Shown here: positions 5,671 to 12,950 of the stretch, piece by piece | How the letters are laid out: each line of letters starts with the position of its first letter | How positions within the stretch are numbered: the first letter of the stretch is position 1 | Assembly: GCA_002383325.1 (NCBI GenBank) | Contig: DFYJ01000079.1 | Location: 3,188-20,473 of the forward strand | Direction: 5' to 3' | Source of the DNA: Candidatus Aminicenantes bacterium UBA4085 | GTDB taxonomy: Bacteria; Acidobacteriota; Aminicenantia; Aminicenantales; UBA4085 | DNA length: 17,286 nucleotides | Position numbers and translations under genes: made by a program | The notes under the pieces: generated by a model | The model's database searches: none | What the model saw: only the letters and a program-made list of their open reading frames with translations | What the model was told of the DNA's origin: nothing

Positions 5671-7035
5671 ATGCCCGAAGCCCAAGCCGCCAAGGCCAAG
5701 TTCCCCCGCACCTTCTGGACCGCCAACGTCATCGAGCTGTTCGAGCGCGCCGCCTACTACTCGATGGCCTCCTTCATGGTCATCTACCTGGTCGAAACCC
5801 TGGGCATGCGCCCGGCCACGGCCACCCTGCTCAACGGCACCGTGCTCTGGGGCCTGATCTATTTCCTGCCGATCGTCTCCGGCACCCTAGCCGACAAGTT
5901 CGGCTTCCGCCGCTCCCTGACCGCGTCTTTTGTCTTCATCGCCTTCGGATACCTCATCCTGGGCAATCTGCAAAAGGTCTGGCCGGGCCTCATCGGGGCC
6001 AAGGCCGCGGCCGCGGTCGATTTCACCATCCCGGTCATCCTGGGCATCGTGCTCATCGGCATCGGCGGCTCGATCGTCAAGCCCTGCATCGCCGGCACCA
6101 TCCAGAAGACCTCCGGGACCGCGAAGACGCTGGGCTTCGGCATCTTCTACATGGTCATCAACATCGGCTCCATCACCGGCCGCAGCGTCTCCTACTTCAT
6201 CCGCACCAGCCTGGGCATCCCGGCCATCTTCACCTACGCCGCCTCGGCCTTCGCCCTGGTCGGGCTGGCCGTGACCGCCCTCCTCTACCGCGAGCCCGAG
6301 TACGTCCCCGACGGCAAGGCCGACGCGCCCCCGGCCAAGAAGCGGACCATGGGCCAGGCGCTCCTGGGCATCTTCACCGTCCTGGGCAACATCCGCTTCG
6401 TCTTCTTCATCATCGTCATCAGCCTGTTCTGGTTCCTCTACATCCAGCTCTACAATCTGATGCCCCTCTACATGCGGCACATCGACCCCAACGCGCCGAT
6501 GGACCTCTACACCCTGGCCAATCCGATCATGATCGTGGCCTTCCAGCTTCTGATCACCAGGATGTCCAAGAATTGGAAGCCTATCCGCTCGATCCTGATC
6601 GGCGTCGGGGTGACCACGGCCTTCATGCTCCTCAACGTCGTGCCGGCCCTCCTGCCCGGCGGCTTGACCAAGACCGTCGACATGGGCTTCGTCATCCCGG
6701 TAGCCGGCATCTTCCTGATCCTGTCGATCGCCTCGATGGCCGTCGGCGAGATGTTCGCCTCGCCCCGCATCTACGAGTACATCGGCGGCATCGCCCCCAA
6801 GGGCCAAGAGGGTCTCTACCTGGGCTACGCCAATCTGCCGATCGCCCTGGCCAGCATGATCGGCGGCCCCATCGGCGGCCGGCTGTTCGAGATCTACGTC
6901 AAACAGCCCTCACAGAACGGAGGGACCGCCAACCCGGCCCCGATGTGGCTGATCATCGGCGGCATCGGGCTGGTGTCGCTGGTCGGCCTGCTGTTTTACG
7001 ATTCCTGGCTGAGGAAGGCGGCCAAGGCGCGATAA
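5671..7035 (+). CDS. POT/PTR family proton-coupled peptide transporter (MFS)
   Basis: This 454-residue membrane protein has many hydrophobic helices typical of the major facilitator fold. The first helix carries the POT-family ExxER motif (ELFER, 22-26) followed by AAYY, used in proton coupling. The PTR2 signature FYMVINIGS is at about 159-167. A gate-like DKFGFRRS loop lies near 75-82. POT proteins import di- and tripeptides or related compounds with protons; the exact substrate is not readable. The start is the ATG at 5671, with AAGGAG (5658-5663) 7 nt upstream. An alternative in-frame ATG at 5629 would add 14 polar residues and lacks a good binding site. It stands alone and converges with the acidic protein gene. 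Confidence 0.87.
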   Translation: MPEAQAAKAKFPRTFWTANVIELFERAAYYSMASFMVIYLVETLGMRPATATLLNGTVLWGLIYFLPIVSGTLADKFGFRRSLTASFVFIAFGYLILGNLQKVWPGLIGAKAAAAVDFTIPVILGIVLIGIGGSIVKPCIAGTIQKTSGTAKTLGFGIFYMVINIGSITGRSVSYFIRTSLGIPAIFTYAASAFALVGLAVTALLYREPEYVPDGKADAPPAKKRTMGQALLGIFTVLGNIRFVFFIIVISLFWFLYIQLYNLMPLYMRHIDPNAPMDLYTLANPIMIVAFQLLITRMSKNWKPIRSILIGVGVTTAFMLLNVVPALLPGGLTKTVDMGFVIPVAGIFLILSIASMAVGEMFASPRIYEYIGGIAPKGQEGLYLGYANLPIALASMIGGPIGGRLFEIYVKQPSQNGGTANPAPMWLIIGGIGLVSLVGLLFYDSWLRKAAKAR

Positions 7036-7044
7036 TCCGGAAGC

Positions 7045-7059
7045 CCCGCCGGCGGCGGG
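7045..7059. terminator. Candidate bidirectional hairpin between convergent genes
   Basis: A perfect 6-bp stem, CCCGCC/GGCGGG with a 3-nt loop, sits between the convergent transporter and acidic-protein stops. No U-tract follows on either strand, so it is not a classical intrinsic terminator, but it is well placed to end or protect both transcripts. Confidence 0.4.
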
Positions 7060-7069
7060 AAGGAAAGAT

Positions 7070-7510
7070 TCAGCTGGGGCGGACGAGCTGGAGCCGGTCC
7101 AACCCGCTCTTTTCGAATTCCTTGTAGTACTGGTCGGCCAGCTCGTCTTCCATGCGCTTGCGCTCCTCGGGCGGCATGGCTTCCACGTTGGCTTCGCCGA
7201 AGCGGGCCACCAGATCGCGGTCGGCCAGCCTATACATCAGCTCGTCCCAGAACAAGTCGTTCTTGTAGTCGTCCAGGTCGGCGATCCACTCCGACTCCTG
7301 CCCTTCGGTCGGAAAATGGGCGTCGGCTTCCTCGTCGTAGGTGATGCGGTCGCCCAGGCCGAAATCACGGGCCTTGGCGTAGATGAAGTTCTCCATGGCG
7401 TCCGTGTCCGGGTCCTTGTCCTTGTCCCGGAAGCCGTTGACCACCCAGTTGCCGAGATAGACAAGGCGCATCAGGGTCTCGTACTGCGCCCGGTTCAGCT
7501 TGATGTCCAT
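7070..7510 (-). CDS. Small acidic cytoplasmic protein of unknown family
   Basis: This 146-residue protein has no signal peptide or membrane segment and is rich in Asp and Glu. It opens MDIKLNRAQYETLMRLVYLG, followed by NWVVNG, and contains two aromatic/acidic helical patches (WIADLDDYKNDLFWDELMYR; DELADQYYKEFEKSG). It looks like a well-folded soluble protein, but I cannot name its family. The start chosen is the ATG at 7510, with GAGG 5 nt upstream (7516-7519). The frame stays open to 7573 but the extension is not protein-like. It lies 85 nt downstream of the TPR/HEAT gene on the same strand and may share its transcript. Confidence 0.72.
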   Translation of the reverse strand: MDIKLNRAQYETLMRLVYLGNWVVNGFRDKDKDPDTDAMENFIYAKARDFGLGDRITYDEEADAHFPTEGQESEWIADLDDYKNDLFWDELMYRLADRDLVARFGEANVEAMPPEERKRMEDELADQYYKEFEKSGLDRLQLVRPS

Positions 7511-7564
7511 GGAAGCCTCGTTTTCCGCTCCGGATGAAAGGGCTAGGATACCGTTTTGGAGCGG

Positions 7565-7578
7565 CCGGCGCAAGCCGG
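7565..7578. other. Short perfect hairpin between TPR/HEAT and acidic-protein genes
   Basis: CCGGC-GCAA-GCCGG forms a 5-bp stem with a 4-nt loop in the 85-nt gap between two minus-strand genes. There is no U-tract. It could be a processing or partial termination site; the function is not shown. Confidence 0.35.
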
Positions 7579-7595
7579 AGAGACGGGCCGGGCGG

Positions 7596-8465
7596 CTATT
7601 CGAGCCAGATCCGGATGAGGCTGCCCTCGGCCTTGAACTCGAGGATGCGGCCGTTGTCCGCCTCCAGCTCGCGCATGATCCTGGGGATGTCGTATCCCTT
7701 CAAGCGCAGGACCTGCTTGTCCTTTTCGGGGATGGAGGACAGGACGAGGTCGGCCAGGGCCCAGGGCAGACCCAGTGACAAGGACGCCTTCCGGCTGCCC
7801 TCCTCGAAAACCTCGAGCTTCAGCAGGCGGCGGGCCCGGCGCTCATGGCGCGGCTCGTCCTTGTAGTCCGGCAGCCGGTCCGGAGCGATGCGCAAAAGGG
7901 CGATTTTAGCCCGGTCGCGGAGGTCCTCGTTGGCCTCCTTCTCGGCCATCAGCGCCAGCGTGGGAACGGCCATCTCGGCCAGCTCGCGGTTTTTAACGGT
8001 GCTGATGCGGAGGGCGGCGTACTGCCGGACGGACCGGTTGGGATGGGTCAGCCGGGCCTCGAGCTCGTCCCAGGCTTCCCGGTCGCCACGGTTGTGGAGG
8101 GTCAGGGCCAGGTCGACGATGGAGACTTCGGCATCCTCGACCAGGCCGCGGCTCTGGTCCCGGTATTCGAGGAAATCGCGGTAGGCGGCCAGCGCTTCCC
8201 GCTCCCGGCCGCCGCGCTCCTCCAGGCACTTGCCCCTGTAGTAGACGGCCTGCGGGGCGAGCGCGCTCTTGGGGAAGCGCTCCAGGAACCGGCCCAGCCG
8301 TCCCTCCGCCTCCTCCCACTTCTGGTCAAAGATGAGGATTTTGATCTCCTGGAAAGTTTTCTCGTCCGGAGTCTGGGGCGTGGAGGCCTCTTCGGCCGCC
8401 GCCGCCGCGCCGGCCAGAAGGAGAAGCCAAGCGGAGATGAAAAAGATTAGAGCGGATTTTCGCAT
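7596..8465 (-). CDS. Exported TPR/HEAT-like repeat protein in the sigma/anti-sigma operon
   Basis: This 289-residue protein has a signal peptide at 1-24, ending in an Ala-rich cleavage region. Residues about 35-105 form TPR-like helices (AVYYRGKCLEERGG, then AAYRDFLEY), similar to periplasmic YbgF-type repeats. Residues about 110-195 resemble HEAT-like repeats (HPNRSVRQYAALRIST, ANEDLRDRAKIALLRIAP). The C-terminal 90 residues are less recognisable. It is probably a periplasmic scaffold or protein-binding protein. The ATG at 8465 is one base after the anti-sigma stop (TGA C ATG), implying coupled translation. Context suggests a target, sensor or regulator of the adjoining sigma system, but that is inference. 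Confidence 0.72.
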   Translation of the reverse strand: MRKSALIFFISAWLLLLAGAAAAAEEASTPQTPDEKTFQEIKILIFDQKWEEAEGRLGRFLERFPKSALAPQAVYYRGKCLEERGGREREALAAYRDFLEYRDQSRGLVEDAEVSIVDLALTLHNRGDREAWDELEARLTHPNRSVRQYAALRISTVKNRELAEMAVPTLALMAEKEANEDLRDRAKIALLRIAPDRLPDYKDEPRHERRARRLLKLEVFEEGSRKASLSLGLPWALADLVLSSIPEKDKQVLRLKGYDIPRIMRELEADNGRILEFKAEGSLIRIWLE

Positions 8466-8466
8466 G

Positions 8467-9396
8467 TCATACCTCGCTGCTACGGAGCTCTTTCTTCAGC
8501 AGCCGGATTTGGAGGAGAAGCTGCTTGTCCTCCACGGTCCGGCGGATCTCGGCCGCCTCGGCCGGGTCCAGCGCCTGGCTGGTCCGGGCGAGCTCCAAGA
8601 GGAGAATCTCGATCTGGTCGCACAAGACCCGGGCCTTGGCGATCCGCACATCGTCCAAATGGGCGTTGAAGTACCGCTTGCGGGCCAGCAGGTCGCGGGC
8701 GGCTCGTGTCGTCCTGGACGTCTCCGCGGGCCCGGCTTCCGGGGACGGAGAGACCGCCGGGGCGACGCCCCTCGCCCAGGACGTCTCCGCGGACCCGGCT
8801 TCCGGGGACGGTGAGACCGCCGGGGCCGCCGGCTTCCTCTCCAGCAGATCCAGCAGGAGATACTCGCTCTCTTCCAAGTAGTGGATGGCTTCACGCTTGG
8901 CCATCTCCAGCTCGACGCTCTGGAGAAACTCCCCGGATGCGGCGTATCGGCCGGTCTCGGCCGCCGCGGGGGGAACCGCGGCCAGGGTCGTTCCCGCCTG
9001 AGGATGACGCCGCAGGAACAAGGCCGTGGCCAGGACGCCGACCACAAGGCCGGCGGCGGCCCCGGCCAGCAGCGGCCTCCAGCGGAGCTTCCGGGAAAGC
9101 CAAGCCCCCCAGGTGACGGCCCTCACGGTCTCAGGCTCGGCCTCTCGCATCCGCTTCTCGGCCAGCCCGGCCTCGGCGATCCGGTTCGACAATCCGTCCC
9201 AGTCGACGCTGTCCATCGCCGCGTCAATCTCGTCCCGGACGGCTTCGGCTCCTGACAGAACCGCCCTCAAGTCGTCGCTCTCTTTCCGGCATTTTCGGCA
9301 CACGGCGGCATGCTCCTTGGCCTCGCCTTCGGGCAAGGCCCGGCCCGACGCCAGGGCGGCCTGGACGGCCCTGCGGAATCCGCGGCAGGCGCTCAT
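8467..9396 (-). CDS. Transmembrane zinc-finger anti-sigma factor
   Basis: This 309-residue protein begins with a ZAS-type anti-sigma domain: Cys4, then HxxxCxxC at His29, Cys33 and Cys36. A single membrane helix lies at about 106-128. The extracytoplasmic part has two alpha-helical stretches (about 156-187 and 233-305) flanking a Pro/Ser-rich linker. That linker contains a 21-residue tandem duplication (191-211 and 212-232). It should hold the cognate ECF sigma factor at the membrane until an envelope signal releases it. Its ATG at 9396 overlaps the sigma-factor stop in an ATGA junction. The longer open frame up to 10044 is the shadow of the sigma gene and is excluded. Confidence 0.85.
   Translation of the reverse strand: MSACRGFRRAVQAALASGRALPEGEAKEHAAVCRKCRKESDDLRAVLSGAEAVRDEIDAAMDSVDWDGLSNRIAEAGLAEKRMREAEPETVRAVTWGAWLSRKLRWRPLLAGAAAGLVVGVLATALFLRRHPQAGTTLAAVPPAAAETGRYAASGEFLQSVELEMAKREAIHYLEESEYLLLDLLERKPAAPAVSPSPEAGSAETSWARGVAPAVSPSPEAGPAETSRTTRAARDLLARKRYFNAHLDDVRIAKARVLCDQIEILLLELARTSQALDPAEAAEIRRTVEDKQLLLQIRLLKKELRSSEV
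8716..8827. repeat. 63-bp-period tandem repeat inside the anti-sigma gene
   Basis: The stretches from 8716 and from 8779 match over about 49 bp with only two or three differences, and both start GGACGTCTCCGCGG. The period of 63 nt is exactly 21 codons, so the frame is kept. It encodes the repeated PAVSPSPEAG...AETS linker of the anti-sigma factor. Confidence 0.85.
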
Positions 9397-9980
9397 GTTC
9401 GGCACCCCAGGTACGGCTCCATCAAGGTCCGCAAGTTCTGGAGGGCCTTGAAATGGAGGGACTTGACGGTTCCCAGGGAGATGCCCAGGGAGCGGGCGAT
9501 CTCCTCGTTCTTCAGCTGGTTGTAATGGCGGAGGATGAAGATCTGCCGCTGCCGGTCCGACAGCTTCTCGACGCAGCGCGACAGGACGTCCTTGAGGTCG
9601 GAGGCGTGGACGGCCTCCTCGGCCCCGGCCGCGGCCAGGGGCAGCTCGTCCACGGGCACGGAGACTTCCAGGCCGCGGCGGCGCATCCGCTCCTTGCGGT
9701 AGCGGTCGATGCAGAGGTTGCGGGCCACCTGGAGGAGCCAGGCTTCGAAGCTGCGGCCTTCCTCGTAGGAGTCGATCTTCTGGAACAGCCGCAGGAACGT
9801 CTCCTGGACCAGGTCCAGGGCATCCTCTTTGTCGCGGAAGAAGGCATAGGCCAGGGCGAAGACCTTCTTCTGGTAGGCCCGGGTCAGCAGGAGAAAGGCC
9901 TCCCGGTCGCCTTCGCGGATGCGGCGGAAGAGCCCGGCCAAGGCATCCGGCGCCAGGCCCGCGGCCTCGCTGGACGGCAT
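9393..9980 (-). CDS. ECF-type RNA polymerase sigma-70 factor
   Basis: This 195-residue sigma factor has only regions 2 and 4. Region 2 runs from about 15 to 100 (IREGDREAFLLLTRAYQKKV, DALDLVQETFLRLFQKI, FEAWLLQVARNLCIDRYRKE). Region 4 begins near 137 (LSDRQRQIFILRHYNQLK, then NEEIARSLGISLGTVKSLH) and contains the DNA-binding helix-turn-helix. The chosen ATG at 9980 has a strong GAGGAGG just upstream, though only about 3 nt away. An in-frame GTG at 10010 would add 10 residues. The stop overlaps the anti-sigma start by 4 nt (ATGA), the standard sigma/anti-sigma arrangement. It directs RNA polymerase to envelope- or stress-responsive promoters, probably including its own. Confidence 0.9.
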   Translation of the reverse strand: MPSSEAAGLAPDALAGLFRRIREGDREAFLLLTRAYQKKVFALAYAFFRDKEDALDLVQETFLRLFQKIDSYEEGRSFEAWLLQVARNLCIDRYRKERMRRRGLEVSVPVDELPLAAAGAEEAVHASDLKDVLSRCVEKLSDRQRQIFILRHYNQLKNEEIARSLGISLGTVKSLHFKALQNLRTLMEPYLGCRT

Positions 9981-10017
9981 GATCCTCCTCGACGGAAAAG
10001 GGGCGTTCACCTTCCCC

Positions 10018-10042
10018 TACGATGGGCCGCGGGGAAAGGTTC
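10018..10042 (-). promoter_or_regulatory. Candidate ECF-type autoregulated promoter of the sigma gene
   Basis: On the minus strand GAAC (10042-10039, in context GTGAACC) and CGTA (10021-10018) are separated by 17 nt, like ECF promoters with AAC at -35 and CGT at -10. A transcript starting near 10010 would leave a leader of about 30 nt and favours the ATG at 9980 as the true start. Matches this short can occur by chance. Confidence 0.3.
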
Positions 10043-10086
10043 ACGCCCCGGGATCGCCGATAGACCGGGACCGAGGGGCGGAGGCT

Positions 10087-10374
10087 TCAGTATCGGCCGG
10101 AATCCCGGTCGCCGCCGGAGCGCGGCTCGCGCGGCCGCTCAGACTTGGGCCGGGCTTCATTGACGATGATCTTGCGGCCCTCGAGATCGGTCCCGTTCAA
10201 GCGGCCGCGGGCCTCGTCGGCGGCTTCCTCGCTGGCCATCTCGACGAAGCCGAAGCCGCGTCCCTGCAGGACGTTGGCCGAGACGACGTCGCCGTACGCG
10301 GAGAAGGCCTGTTTGAGGGTCTCATCCGAGGTCCGGTAGTTGAGGTTGCCGACGTAGAGCTTTTTGGAACTCAT
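10087..10374 (-). CDS. RRM-domain RNA-binding protein
   Basis: This 95-residue protein is a single RNA recognition motif with a charged C-terminal tail, like the small Rbp proteins of cyanobacteria and many other bacteria. RNP2 is LYVGNL (5-10) and RNP1 is GRGFGFVEM (about 43-51), with the aromatic RNA-stacking residues in place. The tail is rich in Arg, Gly, Ser and Pro and probably disordered. It is cytoplasmic and likely binds single-stranded RNA post-transcriptionally. The ATG at 10374 has AGGAGG (10384-10389) 9 nt upstream; an extension to 10413 runs through that site and is rejected. A promoter-like pair lies in the 65-nt gap upstream, so it may be transcribed on its own. Confidence 0.9.
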   Translation of the reverse strand: MSSKKLYVGNLNYRTSDETLKQAFSAYGDVVSANVLQGRGFGFVEMASEEAADEARGRLNGTDLEGRKIIVNEARPKSERPREPRSGGDRDSGRY

Positions 10375-10403
10375 AAAAGGAATCCTCCTGGAAAGGTCGA
10401 ACC

Positions 10404-10433
10404 ATTCAATCACAGGGCGGCGGGGAAAATCAA
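10404..10433 (-). promoter_or_regulatory. Candidate promoter of the RRM gene
   Basis: On the minus strand TTGATT (10433-10428) and TTGAAT (10409-10404) are separated by 18 nt, giving a short leader before the RRM start. It lies just after the FtsB-like stop. Confidence 0.35.
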
Positions 10434-10439
10434 GGCGGC

Positions 10440-10745
10440 CTAGGGGTCCTTTTTCCGAAGCACGACCTTCTCGTCCGGCCTCATCAGCCAGAGCTTCTCC
10501 CGGGCTTCGCGCTCGATCGCCCCCGGGTCGGACTCCAGGGCCGCGATCTCCTTCTCCAGCCGGGCCTTCTCCTCCTTCAGCCGGCCGATCTCCTTCTCCA
10601 GCTCGGCATAGGTCCGGCGGGCCCGGGCGATCTCGAAGAGGCCCTTCTTGCCGAAGACCGTGGTCACCAGGAGGACGAAGAGGAGGAAGACCACTACGGC
10701 CGCGGCGATCTTGGCCGGTTTGGGGACCCGGCGCTCCTCGGTCAT
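10440..10745 (-). CDS. FtsB/DivIC-like septum formation initiator protein
   Basis: This 101-residue bitopic membrane protein has a short cytoplasmic N-terminus and one membrane helix at about 12-31. A strongly predicted coiled coil follows at about 38-72 (ELEKEIGRLKEEKARLEKEI), then the conserved REKLWLMRPDEKVVLRKKD segment typical of FtsB/DivIC. It would act in the divisome, bridging FtsL and FtsQ-type partners at the septum. The ATG at 10745 overlaps the upstream mutase stop in an ATGA junction, so expression is probably coupled. Small coiled-coil membrane proteins can be mistaken for this family, but the post-coil motif supports the call. Confidence 0.83.
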   Translation of the reverse strand: MTEERRVPKPAKIAAAVVVFLLFVLLVTTVFGKKGLFEIARARRTYAELEKEIGRLKEEKARLEKEIAALESDPGAIEREAREKLWLMRPDEKVVLRKKDP

Positions 10746-12142
10746 CCGATCTTGTCCAGGCCGGCCTTGAGCAGCTCCCTCAGATCCTTGCGCGAGCGGG
10801 CCTCGGCGTAGCAGCGGACCAGGGGCTCCGTCCCGGAGAAGCGGACCAGCAGCCAGTCGTCGTCGGCGAAGTCGAACTTGACCCCGTCGATCGTCTCGAC
10901 GTTGACCACGTAGCGGCCGGCCAGCTTGGAGGGGGACGACTTGACCAGCTTGCGCAGGGCCTTCTCCCGGCCGGGCGTCAGCGGCACGTCCTTTTGGCCG
11001 CCGAAGCGCTCGCCGTATTCCTTCTCCATGTCGCCGAGAAGCTCCGCCAGGGAGCGGCCCGACTTGGCCACCATCTCGGCCGCGAGCAGCCCGGCCGCGA
11101 TGCCGTCCTTCTCCGGCAGGAAGTCGCGCAAGCCGAGGGCCGCGCTCTCCTCCCCCCCGAACATGATCTCGCCCCGCAGCAGCAGGTCGGCGATGAACTT
11201 GAAGCCGACCGGGGTCTTGGTCAGCGGCAGGTCGTGCAGCCGGGCGATGCGGTCGAGGTAGTGGGTGGTGGCCACCGAGCGGGCCACCCCGCCCTGCCAG
11301 CCGCGCTGGGAGACCAGATAGCGCAGCAGCAGGGCCAGGACCAGGTTCGGCGGCAGGACCCCCCTCTCCGGATCGACGACGCCGAAGCGGTCGCCGTCGG
11401 CGTCCGTGGCCAGGCCCAGGCCGCAGCCCTTGTCCTTGACCAGGGCGACCAGATCGGCCAGGTTCTCCTCGGTGCAGGAGGGGGCCATGCCCCCGAAGTA
11501 AGGATCGACGTAGCCGTGCAGCTCCTCGACCTCGATGCCGTTCTCCTCCAGGATCTCGTCCAGGTACTCGCGGCTGGTGCCGTAGAGAAGATCGACCCCG
11601 ATGCGCAGCCCCGACTCCCGGATGGCCGTGAAGTCGATCCTCTCCTGCAGGAAGCGCAGGTAGTCCGCCCGCAGATCGATCCGCTCGATGGCTTCGGAGC
11701 GGGGATAGCGCGGAAAGTAGTCGAAGCCCTTCTCCAAGCGTCCGATCTCGGCCTCGATGGCCGCCGTCTCCGACGGCAGGGCCGGGGCGCCCGTCTCGGT
11801 GGCGTACTTGAGGCCGTTGTACTCGGGCGGGTTGAACGAGGCCGTGAAGTTGATCCCGCCCTGGGCCCCCCGGCGGATGATCTGGCAGGACTGGGCCTGG
11901 GTCGGCGCGTCCCGATCGGCCAGCAGGACCTGGATGCGGTCGTGGGACAGCACCTTGGCCGCCTCGGCGGCGTAGCGCTCGGACAGGAAGCGGGTGTCGT
12001 AGTTGACGATGACGGTGATGTCGCGGCCGGGGAACTTGGCCCGCAAAACGTTGGCGATGGCCTGGACGCAGAGACGGACGTTGTGGAAGGTGAACTCCTT
12101 CCCCATCACCGCCCGCCAGCCGTTGGTCCCGAAGCGGATCAC
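10742..12142 (-). CDS. Phosphoglucomutase/phosphomannomutase family alpha-D-phosphohexomutase
   Basis: This 466-residue cytoplasmic enzyme has the four-domain phosphohexomutase layout. The N-terminal motif is RFGTNGWR. The active-site serine loop is TASFNPPEYNG (Ser102). The metal loop is DADGDR (247-252). The sugar loop is GGEES (329-333) and the C-terminal phosphate loop is RFSGTEP (434-440). The family reaction interconverts hexose 1- and 6-phosphates for cell-wall, glycogen or polysaccharide synthesis; glucose versus mannose preference is not readable. The serine loop has Phe103 where the family usually has His (TASHNP), a notable change. The start is a GTG at 12142-12140, overlapping the pcm stop by 4 nt. 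It is followed by the FtsB-like gene with another 4-nt overlap. Confidence 0.9.
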   Translation of the reverse strand: MIRFGTNGWRAVMGKEFTFHNVRLCVQAIANVLRAKFPGRDITVIVNYDTRFLSERYAAEAAKVLSHDRIQVLLADRDAPTQAQSCQIIRRGAQGGINFTASFNPPEYNGLKYATETGAPALPSETAAIEAEIGRLEKGFDYFPRYPRSEAIERIDLRADYLRFLQERIDFTAIRESGLRIGVDLLYGTSREYLDEILEENGIEVEELHGYVDPYFGGMAPSCTEENLADLVALVKDKGCGLGLATDADGDRFGVVDPERGVLPPNLVLALLLRYLVSQRGWQGGVARSVATTHYLDRIARLHDLPLTKTPVGFKFIADLLLRGEIMFGGEESAALGLRDFLPEKDGIAAGLLAAEMVAKSGRSLAELLGDMEKEYGERFGGQKDVPLTPGREKALRKLVKSSPSKLAGRYVVNVETIDGVKFDFADDDWLLVRFSGTEPLVRCYAEARSRKDLRELLKAGLDKIG

Positions 12143-12903
12143 GGGAGATCGGCCCCCGGAGCGGGATCCTTCTTGTCCTGGCCGAGCATGGGAACGAAGC
12201 GGACGAGAGACAGTTGCTCGATGACCGGCTTGCCGCCGACCTTGGTCACCCGCTTCAGCGACTGGTACTCGTCGGTCTCCTCGAGCGGGATGACCAGTCG
12301 CCCGCCCTCCTTGAGCTGCTGGATCAGGGGCGGCGGGATCTGCCGCGCGGCGCAGGTGACCATGACCGCATCGAACGGCGCCTGCTCGACCCAGCCGAAG
12401 TAGCCGTCGTCGCTCTTGATCTCGACGTTGGTATAGCCGAGTCCGGCCAGGGTCTGCCCGGCCTTGCGGGTCAAGGCCACGCTGATGTCGACGCTGTAGA
12501 CCCGCCCGGCCAAGCGCGACAGGACGGCCGCCTGGTAGCCCGATCCGGTCCCGATCTCCAGGACCTTGTCGCCGGGCTTGAGCCCCAGGGCCTGGGTCAT
12601 CAGGGCCACGATGTACGGCTGGCTGATGGTCTGGCCCTCGTCGATGGGCAGCGGGTAATCCTCATAGGACCGGCGCCGATGCTCGGGGCCGACGAACAGG
12701 TGGCGGGGCACCTCGGCCATGACCTCCAAAACCCGGGGATCGCGGATGTCGCGGGCCTTGAGCTGGAGATCGACCATGGCCTTCCGCTTCCCGGCGAAGA
12801 AGGCGGCTTCGTCCTCCTGCGCGGGCGAAGGGACCAACAAAGCGGCCAGGCCGAGAAGGGTCATGATCGTCATTCCTGGCGGACGGATCCGCTCTCGTGT
12901 CAT
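12139..12903 (-). CDS. pcm: Exported protein-L-isoaspartate O-methyltransferase
   Basis: This 254-residue SAM-dependent methyltransferase starts repair of isoaspartyl residues in damaged proteins. It carries PIDEGQTISQPYIVALM (about 86-102), which holds the substrate-binding Pcm signature. The SAM motif is VLEIGTGSGYQAAVLS (114-129), with GGRLVIPL further on. Unlike typical cytoplasmic Pcm (about 210 residues), it begins with a basic N-region and a hydrophobic stretch (MTIMTLLGLAALLVP, 11-25), then PAQ, so export is likely. The ATG at 12903 has GGAG 9 nt upstream; another ATG at 12873 is possible. It is first of a coupled set with the mutase and FtsB-like genes. Confidence 0.87.
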   Translation of the reverse strand: MTRERIRPPGMTIMTLLGLAALLVPSPAQEDEAAFFAGKRKAMVDLQLKARDIRDPRVLEVMAEVPRHLFVGPEHRRRSYEDYPLPIDEGQTISQPYIVALMTQALGLKPGDKVLEIGTGSGYQAAVLSRLAGRVYSVDISVALTRKAGQTLAGLGYTNVEIKSDDGYFGWVEQAPFDAVMVTCAARQIPPPLIQQLKEGGRLVIPLEETDEYQSLKRVTKVGGKPVIEQLSLVRFVPMLGQDKKDPAPGADLP

Positions 12904-12950
12904 GGCCTTATTCTCCGCCAAACCGGGCCGCAAATCAATCGCCCGGCTCG

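Noticed and set aside
5887..6807. 306-codon minus-strand frame, very rich in Asp and Gly, opposite the transporter
   Set aside because: The composition is the complement of membrane-helix codons; the plus strand encodes a clear POT transporter.
7045..7059. Classical rho-independent terminator
   Set aside because: The stem is good but neither strand has a following T-run, so it is listed only as a candidate hairpin.
9397..10044. Upstream extension of the anti-sigma reading frame
   Set aside because: The added residues are Pro/Arg/Gly-rich and overlap the whole sigma-factor gene; the ATGA junction gives the natural start at 9396.
10364..12403. 679-codon open frame on the plus strand opposite the mutase and FtsB-like genes
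   Set aside because: It is an antisense shadow, with Pro/Arg/Ser-rich then Leu/Gly/Asp-rich low-complexity composition and no recognisable domain.
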